From an uncultured Roseburia sp. (GTDB taxonomy: Bacteria > Bacillota > Clostridia > Lachnospirales > Lachnospiraceae): a DNA stretch of 64,000 nucleotides. The notes beneath the pieces were generated by a model. The model saw only the letters and a list, made by a program, of their open reading frames with translations, was not told where the DNA came from and did not search any database. The position numbers and the translations under genes were made by a program. The stretch covers positions 1-64,000 of the forward strand of contig CANRSX010000019.1 in assembly GCA_947642555.1 (NCBI GenBank), written 5' to 3'. Of the stretch, positions 33,777 to 42,748 are shown one piece after another (the stretch's first letter is position 1; every line of letters starts with the position of its first letter).

Positions 33777-35582
33777 ATGCAGGAAAACACAAATAAGAAG
33801 AAAAAAAGGTCGACTGTCAGAAGGGCGGCCTCGCGGATGATGACAGGGGAAATTCTGTCGGAGGAGCAGGAGAGAATTCTGACGCCGGGCCGGATGGTGT
33901 GGGAAAGCTTTGTCAGGGATAAGGTGGCGATGGCGGGGGTTGTCTGTTTCCTGTTTCTTTTTCTCTGCTGTATGGCGCTGCCGTATTTCCTGCCGATCGA
34001 TCTGTATTATCAGGATGTGACGCAGGCAAATGTGGCGCCGGGGTTCGGGATGCTGAAGGTGCCGTCGGGGCTTTCGGGAAATGTCAGGCAGGTTGACCTG
34101 GGAAGCACGTTTTCCGTGGGGCTCGATCAGGCGGGAAACGTGTATGAGTGGGGGAGCTTTCCGAATAAAAAGCTCCGCAATCTCCCGTCCGGGATGGGAA
34201 AGCTGGCGCAGATTTCCGCGGGGCTTGACCATGTGGTCGCGCTGACAGAGGACGGAGAGGTCGTCACCTGGGGAAATGACCGGATGGGGCTTGGCGCCGT
34301 ACCGGCGGAGCTTCGCGCGGGGGAGACAGTGAAGGAGGTTTACGCGGGCTACCAGATTTCACTGGCGCTCACAGAGTCCGGCCGGCTGTATCACTGGGGA
34401 AACAGCTACCTGATCGACCTTAAGTTTCCCGAGGGGGTGCAGGGAAATATCGCCGGCTTTGCGGCAAACACGGATGTTGTGATGGCGCTGACAGAGGACG
34501 GGGAGGTGGCGGTGCTTTCCGGTAAGCCTGGCGCCTATACGGCGGTCCCGGAGGAGATTCAGGGCAGGGTCGTGGAACTGGCGCTTTCGGACGAGAGTGC
34601 GGCGGCGCTGACAGAGGACGGAGTCGTTCATACCTGGGGAAATAATATCAGGGGCAGCCGTGATGTGCCAGATGCGCTTCAGGGGCATGTGAAGGAGGTG
34701 CGCGGCGGGCGGTATCATTTTGTGGCGCTCTTAGACGACGGCACGGCGGCGGCCTGGGGGGACGATACCTTTGGCCAGAGCAGCGTGCCCCGGATCAAAG
34801 AGCCGGTGAAGGAGATCGCGGCGGGCTATTACGGGAGCTATGTGACGGGGGAGAGCGGCCGGGTGTACGGGTTCGGGCTTGACGGGTATCTGATGGGAAC
34901 GGACGCGTTCGGACGCGATATCTTCCGGCGGCTGTTAAAAGGAGGCCGGATGACAATGACAGTCGGCGCGATTGCGGTGATTATCTCTACATTTATAGGC
35001 GTGATCGTCGGCGGCATTTCCGGCTATAAGGGAGGACGGATCGATAATCTTCTGATGCGTTTTACGGAGATCGTCTCCTCGCTGCCGTTTCTGCCGTTTG
35101 CCATTATCCTGTCGGCGATCATCGGCAACAGCATCTCGGAGACGCAGCGGATCATCATGATCATGGTGATCTTAGGGCTGCTTTCCTGGCCGGGCATCGC
35201 GCGGCTGGTGCGGGGCAGCGTGCTCGCGGAGCGGGAGCAGGAGTTTGTCACAGCCGCGAAATCGCTTGGCGTGAAGGAATCCGGGATTATCTTCCGGCAC
35301 ATCCTGCCGAATGTGATCACCGTGATCATCGTCAATGCGACGCTGGATTTTGCGACCTGCATGCTGACGGAATCCTCGCTCTCCTTTATCGGATTCGGGG
35401 TGACGGAGCCGAATGCGACCTGGGGAAACATGTTAAACGGCGCCCGCAGCGCAACCGTGATCGAGAGCTACTGGTGGCGCTGGGTATTTCCGGCGCTGGT
35501 GCTTGCAGTCTGCACGATCAGCATCAACTGTATCGGCGATGGCCTGCGTGACGCCATCGACCCGAAATCCAGGGAAAGGTAG
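33777..35582 (+). CDS. OppC-type permease with a seven-repeat RCC1-like propeller in its first external loop
   Basis: At 601 residues this protein is about twice a normal OppC. Residues 1-75 are the usual cytoplasmic start and helix 1 (VAMAGVVCFLFLFLCC). Residues about 101-372 hold seven repeats of about 40 residues, most ending in forms of VALTEDGEVVTWGN, the RCC1 beta-propeller pattern; seven is the classic blade number. The normal OppC resumes at LMGTDAFGRDIFRRLLKGG (372 onward) with helices 2-6 and coupling loop AKSLGVKESGIIFRHILPN. The insert therefore lies outside the membrane, facing the binding protein. The frame is uninterrupted, and OppB lies 18 bases upstream. The role of the insert is unknown; partner or substrate binding is inference. 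Confidence 0.92.
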   Translation: MQENTNKKKKRSTVRRAASRMMTGEILSEEQERILTPGRMVWESFVRDKVAMAGVVCFLFLFLCCMALPYFLPIDLYYQDVTQANVAPGFGMLKVPSGLSGNVRQVDLGSTFSVGLDQAGNVYEWGSFPNKKLRNLPSGMGKLAQISAGLDHVVALTEDGEVVTWGNDRMGLGAVPAELRAGETVKEVYAGYQISLALTESGRLYHWGNSYLIDLKFPEGVQGNIAGFAANTDVVMALTEDGEVAVLSGKPGAYTAVPEEIQGRVVELALSDESAAALTEDGVVHTWGNNIRGSRDVPDALQGHVKEVRGGRYHFVALLDDGTAAAWGDDTFGQSSVPRIKEPVKEIAAGYYGSYVTGESGRVYGFGLDGYLMGTDAFGRDIFRRLLKGGRMTMTVGAIAVIISTFIGVIVGGISGYKGGRIDNLLMRFTEIVSSLPFLPFAIILSAIIGNSISETQRIIMIMVILGLLSWPGIARLVRGSVLAEREQEFVTAAKSLGVKESGIIFRHILPNVITVIIVNATLDFATCMLTESSLSFIGFGVTEPNATWGNMLNGARSATVIESYWWRWVFPALVLAVCTISINCIGDGLRDAIDPKSRER

Positions 35583-35591
35583 GTGGGACGG

Positions 35592-36557
35592 ATGAGTCTG
35601 CTTGAGGTGGAGCACCTTCACACATATTTTCAGACAAAGCGCGGGCTGATCAAAGCGGTCAATGACGTGACGCTGTCTTTAAATGCCGGCGAGACGCTGG
35701 GGATTGTCGGGGAGAGCGGGAGCGGGAAAAGCGTGACCGCGATGAGCATTCTGCGGCTTCTGGACGGGAACGGGTATGTGGACAGCGGTGCGATCCGGTT
35801 TGACGGGAGGGACCTTCTGCAATGCTCGAAACAGGAGATGTATGAGATTCGCGGAAATGAGATCTCCGTGATTTTTCAGGAACCGATGACCTCCTTAAAT
35901 CCTGTTTTTACGCTGAGACGGCAGCTTGGCGAGGTATTTTGCATCCATCAGGGCATGGGGAAAAAACAGGCGGCAGAAGAGACGGTGCGGATGCTCTCGG
36001 AGGTAAGAATCCCAAACCCGGAGCGCGTGGCGTGGCAGTATCCGTTTCAGCTCTCCGGCGGGATGCGGCAGCGGGCGATGATCGCGATGGCGCTTGCCTG
36101 CAGGCCGAAGCTTCTGATCGCGGACGAGCCGACGACAGCGCTCGACGTCACGATTCAGGCGCAGATCTTAGAGCTGATGAACGATATGAAGCGAAAACTC
36201 GGGACCTCGATTTTATTTATCACGCATGATCTCGGGGTGATCAATGAGATGGCGGATCAGGTTGCGGTGATGTACTGCGGTCAGGTAGTGGAGATGGCGG
36301 ACGCGAAAACCATTTTTGCGGAGGGCAGCCGCGCCCACCCTTATACGACAGGTCTGATGACCTCCATTCCACGCCTGGATACGCCCAAAGGGGAGACATT
36401 AGACCCGATTCCGGGCTCTGTCCCGAACCCGCTGTATCTGCCGGAGGGCTGTAAGTTTGCGGACCGCTGCAAATACTGTAAGGAGCGGTGCAGGCAGGAG
36501 GAGCCCGCGCTGGCCGAGGTGGAACCGGGACATCAGATCCGGTGCTTTTATGCGTGA
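35592..36557 (+). CDS. Second oligopeptide transporter ATPase, OppD type
   Basis: The 321-residue ATPase has LLEVEHLHTYFQTKRG at the start, Walker [10 protein letters not shown], signature LSGGMRQR, Walker [13 protein letters not shown] and a C-terminal CKFADRCKYCKERC cluster. I chose ATG 35592, with AGGTGGG upstream; an in-frame GTG lies nine bases earlier. It follows the RCC1 permease by nine bases. Confidence 0.94.
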   Translation: MSLLEVEHLHTYFQTKRGLIKAVNDVTLSLNAGETLGIVGESGSGKSVTAMSILRLLDGNGYVDSGAIRFDGRDLLQCSKQEMYEIRGNEISVIFQEPMTSLNPVFTLRRQLGEVFCIHQGMGKKQAAEETVRMLSEVRIPNPERVAWQYPFQLSGGMRQRAMIAMALACRPKLLIADEPTTALDVTIQAQILELMNDMKRKLGTSILFITHDLGVINEMADQVAVMYCGQVVEMADAKTIFAEGSRAHPYTTGLMTSIPRLDTPKGETLDPIPGSVPNPLYLPEGCKFADRCKYCKERCRQEEPALAEVEPGHQIRCFYA

Positions 36558-36648
36558 AATGAGTGCGCCCGTAAGGCGCTGCCGGCGGCCCGGACAGGCA
36601 GCGGCGGCCCGGGCGGGCAGGGCCGTGTATCACAGAGAGGAGCAGGTC

Positions 36649-37683
36649 ATGCAGACAGAACAAAAGGTACTGCTTCGCATCCGCGACGAAAAGCAGTATT
36701 TTCCAGTGAAAAAAACAGGATTTCGCGAAGCGCAGAAGTATGTGAGGGCGAACGACGGGATTTCGCTGGACATCTATGAGGGTGAGACGCTCGGGCTGGT
36801 CGGGGAATCCGGCTGCGGGAAATCGACGTTTGGGAGAACGATACTACAGCTGACGCCGCAGACGGAAGGGCAGATCCTGTATGAAAAGGAAGGACAGATG
36901 CTGGATTTAAAGGCGCTGCCAGAGGAGGCGATGCGCGGACTGCGGCGGGAGCTGCAGCTGATTTTCCAGGATCCGTATTCCTCTCTGAATCCGAGGATGA
37001 CCGCGGGACAGATCATCGCGGAGGGGCTGACTTCGCATGGAATTTACAAAAAGGGGGATCCGGCGCTGCGGGAGTATGTGCTTCTGGTGATGAAGCAGTG
37101 CGGGCTGGATTCCTATATGTTCGGCAGATATCCGCACCAGTTTTCCGGCGGACAGCGGCAGCGGATCGGGATTGCGCGCAGCCTGGCCTTAAAGCCCAGA
37201 TTTGTCGTCTGTGATGAGGCGGTGTCCGCGCTGGACGTCTCGATCCAGTCCCAGATCTTAAATCTGCTGATGGAGAGGAAGGAGCAGGAGCATCTGACGT
37301 ATCTGTTTATCACGCATGACTTAAGCGTGGTGAAGTACATCAGCGACCGGATCGGCGTGATGTACCTGGGGAATATCGTGGAGCTGGCGGATGCAGAGGA
37401 GCTGTTTGCGCGGACGCTGCACCCGTACACACAGGCGCTGCTCTCCGCGATTCCGACGACGGACGCCGGGGGAGGAGGAGGGCGGAAACGGATCCTGTTA
37501 AAAGGGGATATCCCAAGTCCGGTGGATCCGCCGCCCGGCTGCAAATTCCACACCAGGTGCGGACGGTGCCGCGAGAAGTGCAGACAGGAGACGCCGGAGC
37601 TGAGAGACTACGGGAACGGCCATCTGGCGGCCTGCCATTTCCCATGTGAGACGACGGATGCAGGAGGATTGCATGTTTCTTAA
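36649..37683 (+). CDS. Second oligopeptide transporter ATPase, OppF type
   Basis: The 344-residue ATPase has RIRDEKQYFPVKKTG at the start, Walker A GESGCGKST, signature FSGGQRQR, Walker B FVVCDEAVSALD (Ala instead of the usual Pro after Glu) and a C-terminal CKFHTRCGRCREKC cluster. Start ATG 36649 has AGAGAGGAG upstream. The frame is open further upstream over the end of OppD, but that stretch is not family-like. Confidence 0.94.
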   Translation: MQTEQKVLLRIRDEKQYFPVKKTGFREAQKYVRANDGISLDIYEGETLGLVGESGCGKSTFGRTILQLTPQTEGQILYEKEGQMLDLKALPEEAMRGLRRELQLIFQDPYSSLNPRMTAGQIIAEGLTSHGIYKKGDPALREYVLLVMKQCGLDSYMFGRYPHQFSGGQRQRIGIARSLALKPRFVVCDEAVSALDVSIQSQILNLLMERKEQEHLTYLFITHDLSVVKYISDRIGVMYLGNIVELADAEELFARTLHPYTQALLSAIPTTDAGGGGGRKRILLKGDIPSPVDPPPGCKFHTRCGRCREKCRQETPELRDYGNGHLAACHFPCETTDAGGLHVS

Positions 37684-37876
37684 AAAAGTAAAACGGGTGA
37701 TCGACGTGGAGCGCGCGGAGGAAGAGTTCGAACAGCGCATGGAGGATGTGACGCTGGAGAAAAACGACCGGCCCGCCATGATCCTTGCGGCGCTTCTCGT
37801 GTTTGTCCCGGCGCTGCTTCTGGTGCTCGGGATTTTCGGGCTGGCGCTGTGGGGGGTCTTTTTCCGGTATTTTTAG
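37673..37876 (+). CDS. Small single-helix membrane protein
   Basis: The 67-residue protein has a charged N-terminal half (FLKKVKRVIDVERAEEEFEQRM) and one C-terminal helix (MILAALLVFVPALLLVLGIFGLALWG). GCAGGAGG lies before ATG 37673, and the gene overlaps the end of the second OppF by 11 bases, so it is the last gene of that operon. It may be an accessory subunit of the transporter; this is inference from position. Confidence 0.7.
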   Translation: MFLKKVKRVIDVERAEEEFEQRMEDVTLEKNDRPAMILAALLVFVPALLLVLGIFGLALWGVFFRYF

Positions 37877-37917
37877 TATATCTGGGAGAGCTGTCAGAGA
37901 GACAGATTGGAGAATTT

Positions 37918-38931
37918 ATGGACGTAAAAAAGCAGGTCAGAAACAGTACGGTAGATTTTCTTGTATTTACAAAGCAGAATGGGGAGGACGGTATTGAAGT
38001 CAGGGTTCATGATGAAGATGTATGGCTGACTCAGAAGAGCATGGCGCAGTTGTTCGATTGTTCGACAGATAATATAGGATTACATCTGAAAAATATTTTT
38101 GCCAGCGGAGAGCTGGATGCAGAAGCAGTTACCGAGAAATCCTCGGCAACTGCTTCTGATGGTAAAAAATATAGGATGAAATTTTATAATCTTGATGCAA
38201 TTATTTCTGTAGGTTATCGAATTAATTCTATTCGTGCAACCCAGTTCAGACAGTGGGCAACGAAGATTTTAAAGACTTTTACGGTTCAGGGGTATGTGCT
38301 GGATAAAAAACGCCTTGAAAATGGACAGATATTTGATGAGGAGTATTTTGAACATTTACTTGATGAAATCAGGGAGATTCGTGCAAGTGAGAGGAAATTT
38401 TATCAAAAGATAACAGATATATATGCGACAGCGGTGGACTATTCTCCGACGGCGGCTGTATCAAGGGATTTTTTTGCCATGGTGCAGAATAAACTGCATT
38501 ATGCGATTCATCGCCATACGGCGGCAGAGGTGATTGTGGAACGTGCTGACCATAGAAAAGAATATATGGGGCTGACCACCTGGAAAAATGCTCCTGCGGG
38601 TAAAATCGTAAAAGCGGATGTCAGTATAGCAAAGAACTATCTGACAAAAGAGGAACTGCAGGATTTAAACCAGTTTGTTACCATGTATCTGGACTATGCG
38701 GAGAGACAGGCAAGGCGGCAGATTCCCATGACAATGGAGGACTGGGCGAAAAGGCTGGATGTATTTCTTGCATTCAATGAGGAAGAGGTCTTGAGAGATA
38801 AGGGAAGGGTTACCGCTGAAATTGCAAAAAGTTTTGCAGAGAGCGAGTTTGAAAAATACAGAATTATTCAGGACGGATTATACCAAAGCGATTTTGATAA
38901 GCTGGTGTCTGGAATTGAAACAGGACAGTGA
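37918..38931 (+). CDS. RhuM-family protein
   Basis: The 337-residue protein matches the RhuM family (virulence RhuM, named in Salmonella): VWLTQKSMAQLFDCSTDNIGLHLKNIFASGEL, then YNLDAIISVGYRINSIRATQFRQWATKIL, and a C-terminal helical domain. The start is a helix-turn-helix-like or KilA-N-like region. Biochemical function is unproven. GGAG precedes ATG 37918. The gene is more AT-rich than its neighbours and sits between peptide genes without clear connection, so it is probably a recent arrival. Confidence 0.88.
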   Translation: MDVKKQVRNSTVDFLVFTKQNGEDGIEVRVHDEDVWLTQKSMAQLFDCSTDNIGLHLKNIFASGELDAEAVTEKSSATASDGKKYRMKFYNLDAIISVGYRINSIRATQFRQWATKILKTFTVQGYVLDKKRLENGQIFDEEYFEHLLDEIREIRASERKFYQKITDIYATAVDYSPTAAVSRDFFAMVQNKLHYAIHRHTAAEVIVERADHRKEYMGLTTWKNAPAGKIVKADVSIAKNYLTKEELQDLNQFVTMYLDYAERQARRQIPMTMEDWAKRLDVFLAFNEEEVLRDKGRVTAEIAKSFAESEFEKYRIIQDGLYQSDFDKLVSGIETGQ

Positions 38932-38950
38932 ACTTTTAAACATAAAAAGG

Positions 38951-38979
38951 TTGTTTCATCGCCCCGCAATCTTTATAAT
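38951..38979 (+). promoter_or_regulatory. Promoter upstream of the coiled-coil gene and pepF
   Basis: TTGTTT (38951-38956) and TATAAT (38974-38979) have a 17-bp spacer, about 55 bases before the ATG at 39034. Confidence 0.6.
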
Positions 38980-39033
38980 AGAAAGTAGCATCACAGTATC
39001 CCGCATCCGCGGGACTTACATACGGAGGCTGCC

Positions 39034-39714
39034 ATGATTTTTTCCGGGAACGGTTCGGACCGCAAGAGGTCGAAGGAACAGAAAAAGGAATTAAAAGCCG
39101 GCTTAAAGGAGCTTCGGCGCCAGCTGACCGCGGCCGGGGTGGAAAAGGGAGCGGCTGCGGAGTACATAAAGGAGCTGCAGGAGACCTTAGAGCGCCGGGA
39201 GAGCCTGCGATCCGGCTATGAGGAGGCGCGGGGCCACTTAAAGCGCGCCAGGGAGTCGATTGCGCGTCTGTCCGACTGTATGGGGGAGAGCCCTGCGAAC
39301 GAGGTTGCGGCGAGCTTACAGGAGCTGGTGGCGGAGCTTAAGGGCGTGTATCATGACTGCCTGATCCGCGAGGACGATACGGATTTCGGGGCGACGGCCG
39401 CCGGGATCGCGCAGATGGCCGCGCAATACGGCGCGGATTCGTCCGGAATGCAGGCGATTATGCTGCGGAGCGAGCTGGAGAATGCGAAGGCTGTGATGGA
39501 CGACGTGGCCGGTTTTGCGGCGCCGGATTTTTTTGCGCTGGCGTACTATCTGGGACATGAGGAGAGAGGGACGCTCTCGGAGATGGAAAACGGGCAGAGA
39601 AATCAGTTTGTGAGCGATTACACGAAGGAGCATTTTCTGAATGCGTTTCTGCGCGAATGCCGCAAGGCGGGCGCGGAGCCGCGTGTATGGGAAATGATAC
39701 ATCACGGGATGTGA
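39034..39714 (+). CDS. Coiled-coil protein of unknown function
   Basis: The 226-residue soluble protein is dominated by charged helices in its first 90 residues (KEQKKELKAGLKELRRQL, ELQETLERRESLRSGYEEARGHLKRARES), predicted as coiled coil. The second half is an alpha-helical globular part. No motif is recognised. GGAGG precedes the ATG. It lies 23 bases before the oligopeptidase gene and is probably co-transcribed with it. Confidence 0.7.
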   Translation: MIFSGNGSDRKRSKEQKKELKAGLKELRRQLTAAGVEKGAAAEYIKELQETLERRESLRSGYEEARGHLKRARESIARLSDCMGESPANEVAASLQELVAELKGVYHDCLIREDDTDFGATAAGIAQMAAQYGADSSGMQAIMLRSELENAKAVMDDVAGFAAPDFFALAYYLGHEERGTLSEMENGQRNQFVSDYTKEHFLNAFLRECRKAGAEPRVWEMIHHGM

Positions 39715-39736
39715 TGCGGGAAGGAGGAGAATACCA

Positions 39737-41485
39737 TTGAATACAGAATGGTCATTAGACGGGATTTATAAGGGACTGGAAGATCCGGCCTATGAGAAAG
39801 ATTTTGCCGCGCTGTGCGACGCGCAGCGGGAATTCGCTGCATGCCTTGCGCGTGCAAAGGAGCAGGACTGGAAGGAACGCGCGGAGGGGCTGCTGTCCTG
39901 TCTGGAGGAGATCAGCCGGCTGGAGATGAAGCTCGGCGGTTATATCGCGCTGCGGCAGTCCGTGAACACGGAGGATGGGAATCTGATGGCGCAGATGAAC
40001 CGCCTGATGAAGCTGGAGGCTGAACGGAAATCTACGGAGGCGGCGATGGAGAAGCTGCTTGCCGGGATCCCGGACGTGGATGCGCTGGCAAAGGAGAGTG
40101 AGATCATCGGGGCGTACCGGGCGTATCTCACACGGCTGAAAGAGAAATCGTCCCATCTGCTTTCCGATGAGGTGGAGGAGATGGTGTCCGCGATGAACAT
40201 GAGCGGCGGCTCCGCGTGGGGACAGCTGCAGTCCTATCTGACCTCCACGGTGAAGGTGGAGTATGACGGCGGGCAGGTGACGCTCTCCCAGATCCGCAAT
40301 CTCGCCTACAGCCCGGATCAGGCCACACGGAAGGCAGCCTATGAGGCGGAGCTGGCGGCTTATGATAAGATCGGTGACTCCGTCGCCTTTGCGCTGAACC
40401 ACATCAAAAACCAGGTGACGATGCTCGCCAGAAAGAGGGGCTATGATTCGCCGATTGCGATGACGTTAGAGCAGGCGCGGATGAAGCGTGAGACCTTGGA
40501 CGCCATGATGGAGGCGATCCGGGAGTATCTGCCGGTCTTTCACAGATACCTGCGCAAAAAGGGCGAGCTTCTGGGCCATGAAAACGGGCTTCCGTGGTAT
40601 GATCTGTTTGCGCCGGTCGGGAAGGCGGGACGCTCGTTTACGATTGAGGAGGCGAAGGAGTATCTGTGCGGGACCTTCCAGAGCTTTTCGCCGGAGATGT
40701 CCGCCATGATGAAGCAGGCGTTTGAGGAGGAGTGGATTGATTTTTACCCGAGGAAGGGAAAAGAGGGCGGCGCGTTCTGCGCGGGCGTCCCATGCTTAAA
40801 GCAGAGCAGGATCCTGACCAATTACGACGGGTATTTCGGCTCGATCGGAACGCTCGCGCATGAGCTCGGCCACGCGTTCCACAACCGTCAGGTCGAGAAT
40901 GAGCGGCCGCTCAATCAGGATTATCCGATGCCGGTGGCGGAGACCGCATCCACGTTCAACGAGGTGCATCTGGGGCATTACGCGCTTCGCACCGCGACGG
41001 GGGAGGAGCGGTTAAATCTGCTCGAGAATGATTTAAAGGAGCAGACGCAGACGATCGTGGACATTTATTCCAGATATCTGTTTGAGACGGCGGTATTTGA
41101 GCAGAGTCAGGAAAAATTTCTGATGGCGGACGATTTAAAGGAGATGATGCTCGCCGCGCAGCGGGAAGCCTACGGCGACGGCCTGGATCCGTCCTGCCTG
41201 CACCCGTATATGTGGGTCTGCAAGAGCCATTACTACAGCGCGGGCTTAAGCTTTTATAATTTCCCGTACGCGTTTGGCAATCTCTTTGCACTCGGTCTGT
41301 ATGCCCTGTTTTTAAAAGAGGGGGAGACGTTTGTCGGAAAATATAAGGAAATGCTGCGGGCGACCCCGTGCGTCACGATGGAGGAAGCGGGCGCGATGAT
41401 GGGGATTGACCTGACGAAGAAGGCATTCTGGGAGGAAAGCCTTGCGCAGATCGCACAGAATGTGGAGGCGTTCTGCGAGATGTGA
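39737..41485 (+). CDS. pepF: M3-family oligoendopeptidase F
   Basis: The 582-residue zinc metallopeptidase cleaves short peptides in the cytoplasm. The active site is TLAHELGHAFH, with the third zinc ligand glutamate in the MPVAETASTFNE block downstream. The N-terminal helical domain and length are standard for PepF/PepB. The start is TTG with AAGGAGG. Its position soon after two peptide transport operons suggests it digests the imported peptides. Confidence 0.93.
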   Translation: MNTEWSLDGIYKGLEDPAYEKDFAALCDAQREFAACLARAKEQDWKERAEGLLSCLEEISRLEMKLGGYIALRQSVNTEDGNLMAQMNRLMKLEAERKSTEAAMEKLLAGIPDVDALAKESEIIGAYRAYLTRLKEKSSHLLSDEVEEMVSAMNMSGGSAWGQLQSYLTSTVKVEYDGGQVTLSQIRNLAYSPDQATRKAAYEAELAAYDKIGDSVAFALNHIKNQVTMLARKRGYDSPIAMTLEQARMKRETLDAMMEAIREYLPVFHRYLRKKGELLGHENGLPWYDLFAPVGKAGRSFTIEEAKEYLCGTFQSFSPEMSAMMKQAFEEEWIDFYPRKGKEGGAFCAGVPCLKQSRILTNYDGYFGSIGTLAHELGHAFHNRQVENERPLNQDYPMPVAETASTFNEVHLGHYALRTATGEERLNLLENDLKEQTQTIVDIYSRYLFETAVFEQSQEKFLMADDLKEMMLAAQREAYGDGLDPSCLHPYMWVCKSHYYSAGLSFYNFPYAFGNLFALGLYALFLKEGETFVGKYKEMLRATPCVTMEEAGAMMGIDLTKKAFWEESLAQIAQNVEAFCEM

Positions 41486-41522
41486 GCAGTGAGATACACT
41501 GGGATAAGAAAGGGGAAGAAAA

Positions 41523-42650
41523 ATGGAAGATTTAAAGAAAATGATGCCGAAGAAGCTTGGATTTGGATGTATGCGCCTGCCGGTGATAAACGGTAAGACG
41601 GAGGACATCGACGACGCGGCCTTCTGCCGGATGGCGGACGCCTATATAGAGCAGGGCTTCAAATATTTTGACACGGCCTATCCGTACCACAATCAGAAGT
41701 CCGAGGAGGCGGTGCGCCGCTGCGTCGTGGAGCGCTACGACAGAGACCGCTTCTTCCTGGCGGACAAGATGCCGGTCTGGCTGATTGAGAAGGAGGAGGA
41801 CTGCCAGAAGCATTTTGACATTCAGCTGGAGCGCTGCGGGGTGGAATATTTTGATTTCTATCTGCTGCACGCGCTCAGTAAGGACCGTGTGGCGGATATT
41901 GAGAAGAAGGGTGTGTTCGAGTTCGCGCAGAGGATGAAGGCGGAGGGGAAGATCCGTCACATCGGATTCTCCTTCCATGACACGGCGGATGTGCTGGACG
42001 ACATTTTAACCCGTCACCCGGAGATGGAGTTTGTGCAGCTGCAGATCAACTATTACGACTGGGATTCCGCGACGGTGCAGTCCGGGAAGTGCTATGAGAC
42101 GGCGGTAAAGCACGGCGTCCCGGTGATCGTGATGGAGCCGGTGCGGGGCGGCACGCTGGCCAGCCTGCACGGGGAGCCCGCGAAGCTGCTTCAGGGGCTG
42201 GATGCCGAAGCGTCCTTTGCCTCCTGGGCGATCCGCTACGCAGCCTCTCTGGAAAACGTGATGGTGGTCTTAAGCGGCATGTCGAACGAGGAGCAGATGC
42301 TCGACAATATTTCCTATATGAAGGATTTCAAACCGCTGACGGATGCCGAGAAGGATACGGTCGCAAAAGTGGTGGAGGAGCTGGCGAAAATGCCGACGAT
42401 CGCCTGTACGAAGTGCCGATACTGCGTGGAGGGCTGCCCGAAGAAGATCGTGATCCCGGATGTCTTTGACGATTACAACCTGACCGTGCAGTTCGGGATG
42501 AGCGATGCGCGAAAGGAGAGCTATAAATTCCACACGGCGGAGAAAGGAAAGGCGGACGACTGCATCCGTTGCGGCAAATGTGAGGAGCAGTGCCCGCAGC
42601 ACTTACCGATCCGCGATCTGCTGGTAAAAGTGGCAGAGACATTCGCGTAA
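41523..42650 (+). CDS. Aldo/keto reductase with C-terminal ferredoxin domain
   Basis: The 375-residue protein has an N-terminal AKR barrel (FGCMRLPV, FDTAYPYHNQKSEEAV, DFYLLHAL) and a C-terminal domain with two cysteine clusters, CTKCRYCVEGCPKK and CIRCGKCEEQCPQH, which bind two 4Fe-4S centres. Such proteins are frequent in Clostridia; substrates are mostly unknown. The start has a GGGGAAG site. A hairpin (42678-42703) follows. Confidence 0.92.
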   Translation: MEDLKKMMPKKLGFGCMRLPVINGKTEDIDDAAFCRMADAYIEQGFKYFDTAYPYHNQKSEEAVRRCVVERYDRDRFFLADKMPVWLIEKEEDCQKHFDIQLERCGVEYFDFYLLHALSKDRVADIEKKGVFEFAQRMKAEGKIRHIGFSFHDTADVLDDILTRHPEMEFVQLQINYYDWDSATVQSGKCYETAVKHGVPVIVMEPVRGGTLASLHGEPAKLLQGLDAEASFASWAIRYAASLENVMVVLSGMSNEEQMLDNISYMKDFKPLTDAEKDTVAKVVEELAKMPTIACTKCRYCVEGCPKKIVIPDVFDDYNLTVQFGMSDARKESYKFHTAEKGKADDCIRCGKCEEQCPQHLPIRDLLVKVAETFA

Positions 42651-42677
42651 AAGGACAGATATCTGCAAAAAAGGAAC

Positions 42678-42703
42678 TCCCCGGTCGGTACGCCGATCGG
42701 GGA
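42678..42703 (+). terminator. Hairpin between aldo/keto reductase and alpha-galactosidase
   Basis: TCCCCGGTCGG (42678-42688) pairs with CCGATCGGGGA (42693-42703) with one wobble and a four-base loop. It has no T-run. Confidence 0.5.
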
Positions 42704-42748
42704 AGTGTACTGCCATGAGGCCGTGGCGTTCTGGCGGGGAGGAAAAAT

